Shown here piece by piece: positions 60,294 through 64,000 of a stretch of DNA of 64,000 nt. Within the stretch, counting starts at the first letter, position 1. Each line of letters opens with the position of its first letter. Origin of the DNA: Craterostigma plantagineum (lineage: Eukaryota > Streptophyta > Magnoliopsida > Lamiales > Linderniaceae); contig JAPQWV010000418.1 in NCBI GenBank assembly GCA_027422505.1, positions 310,001 to 374,000 of the forward strand, read 5' to 3'. Below the pieces are notes generated by a model, which made no database searches, was not told the DNA's origin, and saw nothing but the letters and a program-made list of their open reading frames with translations. Made by a program: the position numbers and the translations under genes.

Positions 60294-61067
60294 TTATAGC
60301 AAATTCTGAGTAGTGTTCACGAAATTGACTATCAAGCCCCCTGTCTCATCATTAGTTTGGAGGAACTTCGTCCATGTGTAGTGGGAGTAATCATCAACGA
60401 TAACTAGTACGTAATTCCGCCCACTAATGCTCTGTGTCTGCATAGGTCCATAGATATTCATATGTAACGATTCCGAAGGACGTGAAGTGGAGGCAACTAG
60501 TTTTAAATGATGAGATGCTCGCTTCATTTTTCCTAGTTGACATGCCGAACACTGATTCTCTTTTTGTAGGATAATAGTCGGCAGACCGTGAACCAACTTT
60601 TTTGTTGATAGTCGTTGAAGAGCTTTGATATTGAGATGAGACATACGTTGATGCCATAAGTTGTTCCTCTGAATTACAGTCTGAGAAATGAGGCATACAG
60701 CTGTCGAAGGCCGCACGGACGCCAGGTTGATCGTGTAAAGATTTGATTTTCGAAAACCTTGGAGGAATTCTTTGTCCTTAGTATCCAATATTCTGCACCG
60801 GTCAGCAAGGAAGACCACCTGGAATCCTTTGTCGCAGAATTGGCCTATGCTGAACAAGTTATGGCAGAGTCCTTCGACGTAAGAGACATCTTTGATAGTC
60901 AGATTCTTCGGAATAATGTCCCCAAATCCTAGTATGGGGGCTGAGTCGTTATTTCTGAATCTGACTTTTCCGTTTGGTCGGTCTTTGTAGTTGCTCAGCA
61001 GCTCTTGTATTCCCGTCATGTGTGTGGAGTAACCTGAGTCGAGGTACCACACATGATGGATCTGCAA
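60294..61067 (-). pseudogene. copia protease and integrase N-terminal part
   Basis: One open stretch of about 257 codons. WYLDSGYSTHMTG near the start is the aspartic protease site (DSG). NLWHQRMSHLN and CSACQLGKMKRASH form the His/Cys zinc-binding region before the integrase core. DYSHYTW belongs to the core. The first catalytic Asp of integrase appears as Asn (LHMNIYGPM where LHMDLFGPM is usual), which would remove strand transfer. Followed by the frameshifted continuation at 60293. Confidence 0.88.
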
Positions 61068-61072
61068 AACAA

Positions 61073-61477
61073 TTAGAGCGCTTTAGGTACCCACTTATAA
61101 ATGGGTCGTCGCAGATTAGCAGATTTAGGTGTTGGTTCAGATTTGGTTCCTAAATTGTTGTTAGTAGGAGCTTTAGCGACCCAAGTTATCTTCGAAGAAG
61201 TTGATTTGGGTTTGCCCTTTATAAACAACTTGGCCTTAACGGTTTTCGTCTTTTTAGGCAGAGATTTAGGAACCCATTTGGGTTGAACCTTATAGGGAAG
61301 GTTAATTTCAGCGCGGACAAATGCTTTACTAGGCTTGAGCTTGGAAAAGATCTTTTCATTGAATAGTCTCCTAAGGTGCTTGGGGAATTCGATCTTAACA
61401 GGATACCTTATGTAAGAACAAGCATGTATAGCGCCATATGCTTTCTTTATGGCTGGATCTTGTTTCCTACGGGTCAT
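61073..61477 (-). pseudogene. copia polyprotein linker with WVPK motifs
   Basis: Basic linker between Gag and protease: SYIRYPVKIEFPKHLRRLFN, then PKWVPKSLPKK and IYKWVPKAL. The Gag-only element has the same motifs at the end of its ORF (YMKYPVNIRSEKHLL, QKWIPK, QWVPK), one of the clearest signs that the two are related. A stop separates it from the protease frame. Confidence 0.8.
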
Positions 61478-62858
61478 CCTATAAGCATTTGTCTTAGAAT
61501 GATTTTCCTTATGTCTGAAGTAGAGCCTGTTTCGAAATTTGTGCTTCTAAATGTGGTAGGCTTTAAAGAGCAGGTATAAGCAATTATTTTAAGAGTGGAA
61601 ACAGCTTTTTTTATTTTTATGAGTGTCATTTATTTTACAGAAGGTGATAAGTTCTTAAAAGCAGTCAACTCTACGGGCTCCTTCTCTAGTTTTAGACTCT
61701 CGCCTTCAACTGCTGGCTCTACGCTCCCTGTAGACGCAAGCAAAACAGGATTAGAGTCAGTAATTTTTGATTATTTTTAATTTTCTGAATTTTTTAAGGC
61801 GCTTTTTCTTTCTTCACGCTTTTCAGAATTATATTGTCTTTTGGAGGAGATGCGTGAGAAATGGCTTTTGAGATGGAGGAAGCTTTGAATTTTTCCATCT
61901 CTTTTTGGAACTTTGCCTTTTCAGCTTCACAATTCTCTATTTCTTATCTAAGGCAGCTCGTTAATTCCTCTATCTGCTTCACGGTAGGAGATTTGTAAAG
62001 AGAATCTTTAGAATGTATGTTTTTAGCTTCCTCAATATGCGTTTGAGGCTAATTCACTGACAGGCGTCAAGGGTATTTCCCTAGATTTGTAGCTGTCAGT
62101 TAATTCCTTATAGTCTAAGGGGATTTGAGCCCTATGTGTGGCTTTTCTCTTAGGTGATTCTAAAGCCTCCAGATCGTCTGCTTTAGTGAAGTGTCTAAGA
62201 GTCTCTACTCCTAAGCCCATGTACTTTATGTCGTAACCTTTCCTTTTCTTTAAGACACACGGGTTAGTGAAACCTAAGCCTTCAATGGGATTATAGAAGT
62301 CTATATCCTTGGGCTGATTTAGATAGATGGTCTCTGTTCAAAATGTCCCCTACGCGTAAGAATATCGTCTAATTTCTTTATTTTACCGTACAATTTCTTA
62401 CGTTCTTCTCCTAAGAGAGCAAAATTATTTTCCACCGTTAATTTGGCGGCTTTACAGGCATCTAGTTCCTTCACAAGTTCACCAACTTTAGTTCACAATT
62501 TATCTAATTCGGTTTCTAGATGGGTGATCTTGGAGGTCGCTTCGGTTATTCTACAATTGAGATTAGCTGTCTCATCGAGATTTCTAACTAAGCAATTGTA
62601 GTTATTTTCTAGCCTGTCTTCTAACTCCTTAATCTTTTAATCATTTTTCTCTTTTGGAGGATTCTTAGTTTGAAGGTTGCTAGTCTTATTAAGTCTTAGG
62701 CTCTCAGTTAGTTATTCTATTTTATCCTTAGAGCTTCTAAGTTCTGATTCTAGACTAGTAACTTTCTCCTGAGTCTCAACTAGTGCTTCTATACTTCCCT
62801 AACGCTTTTCTGCTCATGTTTATGTTAGTGTATTCTAATTGATACGATCCTAACATGG
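61478..62858 (-). pseudogene. copia Gag C-terminal coiled-coil region, heavily decayed
   Basis: Minus-strand remnant in many frames. ELEDRLENNYNCLVRN at about 62628-62581 matches ELEDRLENNYNCLARN of the Gag-only element (about 9410-9454 in unit 1), and the surrounding Leu/Glu/Lys-rich text aligns further. An open piece at 62220-62032 holds MGLGVETLRHFTKADDLEAL. Plus-strand frames at 61376-61780 are antisense shadows. No intact protein. Confidence 0.72.
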
Positions 62859-64000
62859 TCAATAATGTGAAGGAGAAACTACCTCTTGCGAAGATCTGGA
62901 TGCACGGTCTTCGTCCGTCGTGTTTGAGATTTCGGCGTCAGAATGTTCGTCTAGGTGGGCCATTAGGGCAAGATTGTCTTCCTCTGAGCTAGACGTGTCC
63001 TCGAGCCAGTGGTCTTGTTCTGCCATAAGTGCTACTCCAGCTTCCTTTTGTTTTGTGAGTTGAAGCTTCATGGAGTAGTAATTAGCATCCCTCTTCTTCG
63101 GGAGAGTGCATTCTCTGGCAAAGTGACCAGGTTTTCCGCAGTTAAAGAGCATTTGGTCTGTTCTTTGATCGTCTTGACTTCGGAAGTCTCAGGTGCACGT
63201 TCTTTGTTCTTCGTGCTTGAGGTCCTAAGTCGATTGGCTGATGATGAGGACTTCTTTTTGAAGTACTGCTTGCTCATCATTTTTCCAATTAACGCCAGCT
63301 GCTTTCCCAGCACCTTCATGTGTTGGTTCCATGTCTGAATCTATTCGTTCAGACTCTGAGGGGGTAGGAGGCTTCATGATTTTTTCTTTTCTCAATTTTA
63401 AGCTCCTCTTCTCCGAGACTAGGGCAATTGAGTCGTCGATAAGTTTGCCCTTCTGCTGCTTCTGAATCACGCTGATGTCTTCCTCGTGCTGTGCGAGATT
63501 GTCAAACATGGCATGAATATCCAGCTCCTCGAGGTCTTTATTCTGTCGGATCTGAGTTGATATCTTTTTCCATTCCGAGGACAGAGAGGAAAGAAATCTG
63601 ATGTTGGTTTCCATGTTAGTCTTTGTGATTTCAATTTTCCTCATCTCATTCAAGAGGGTCAGATATCTTTGGTAGAGATCGTGTAAGCACTCCTCCGTTT
63701 TAGCTCTGAATGTGTCATAAGCTGTGAGAATGTTTGCCTTCTTGGCCTTGACACCAACTTCAGTTCGTTGCATCATCTTGTGCAGTTCATCCCACATACC
63801 CTTAGCGGTTGGGATACTATCGATCTGTCGATAGATGTCATTTGGGATTCCTTGCATAAGAGTGTTCTTGGCTATTACATCGGCTTTAGTTCTCACTCTT
63901 TCCTCCGCAGTATATTCCCTAGGCTCTTTCAGTCGCCTAGAGGCAGGAATTGGAGGGTTTGCAGTGTTGTCACTGGGCACGTTTACCCAGCACTGAGCTG
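62859..64000 (-). pseudogene. copia Gag N-terminal part with zinc knuckle, cut by window edge
   Basis: The frame is open to the window edge at 64000, so the true start lies outside. Residues such as VPSDNTANPPIPASRRL, KNTLMQGIPNDIYRQID, KGMWDELHKMMQ and LNEMRKIEI are typical of the copia Gag core (UBN2 type). After frameshifts near 63290 and 63150 the region continues with a CCHC zinc knuckle (NCGKPGHFAREC; the second shift falls beside its first Cys) and the acidic block NLALMAHLDEHSDAE, which parallels LALMARVEDTSEAS of the Gag-only element. Confidence 0.85.

Noticed and set aside
61376..61780. Plus-strand frames with hydrophobic segments
   Set aside because: Antisense to the copia Gag linker and coiled-coil region on the minus strand.

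Overview
This is plant nuclear DNA, almost certainly from a eudicot, made up entirely of nested and amplified transposable elements. The evidence is AT-rich sequence, Ty1/copia retrotransposon proteins, a Mutator-like (MULE) transposase with SWIM and CCHC zinc fingers, GT-AG introns, LTRs with a plant initiator-Met tRNA primer site, and no single-copy host gene. The species cannot be named from the sequence. Family assignments come from reading motifs, not from searches.

Layout. 1-1367 is the 3' end of a minus-strand copia pol region ('copy 0'). 1368-2202 is a decayed minus-strand ORF of the kind found next to plant copia pol. 2290-4181 is a probable solo LTR. 4626-15657 is a MULE with ~200-bp TIRs and an 11-bp target duplication. 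Its transposase gene is split by a 6.4-kb plus-strand LTR element (6813-13224, 5-bp duplication AAAGG). That element has 349-361-bp LTRs and a primer binding site. It encodes only the coiled-coil C-terminal part of a copia Gag and has no pol. The right half of the MULE carries the SWIM/CCHC end of the transposase and a convergent minus-strand gene for a GRF-type zinc-finger protein. 15658-20622 is non-coding copia flank plus an RT/RNase H pseudogene on the minus strand.

The segment 7637-20622, running from inside the leader of the LTR element to inside the copia RT gene, is repeated head to tail: 7637-20622 (unit 1), 20623-33337 (unit 2), 33338-46345 (unit 3) and 46346-59333 (unit 4). Three junctions share the same breakpoint. 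Only unit 1 has the left half of the MULE and the 5' LTR attached. Only unit 4 runs on into the rest of the copia element: integrase, protease and gag at 59334-64000, cut by the window edge.

Order of events (inference): copia first, then MULE and solo LTR into copia-related sequence, then the Gag-only element into the MULE transposase, then tandem amplification with exchange between units. The 5' and 3' LTRs differ more from each other than the units do, so the amplification looks much younger than the insertion. Nearly every coding region has frameshifts or stops. The exception is the GRF zinc-finger exons, which are open in units 2-4. Many differences between units are homopolymer indels, so some breaks may be sequencing errors.
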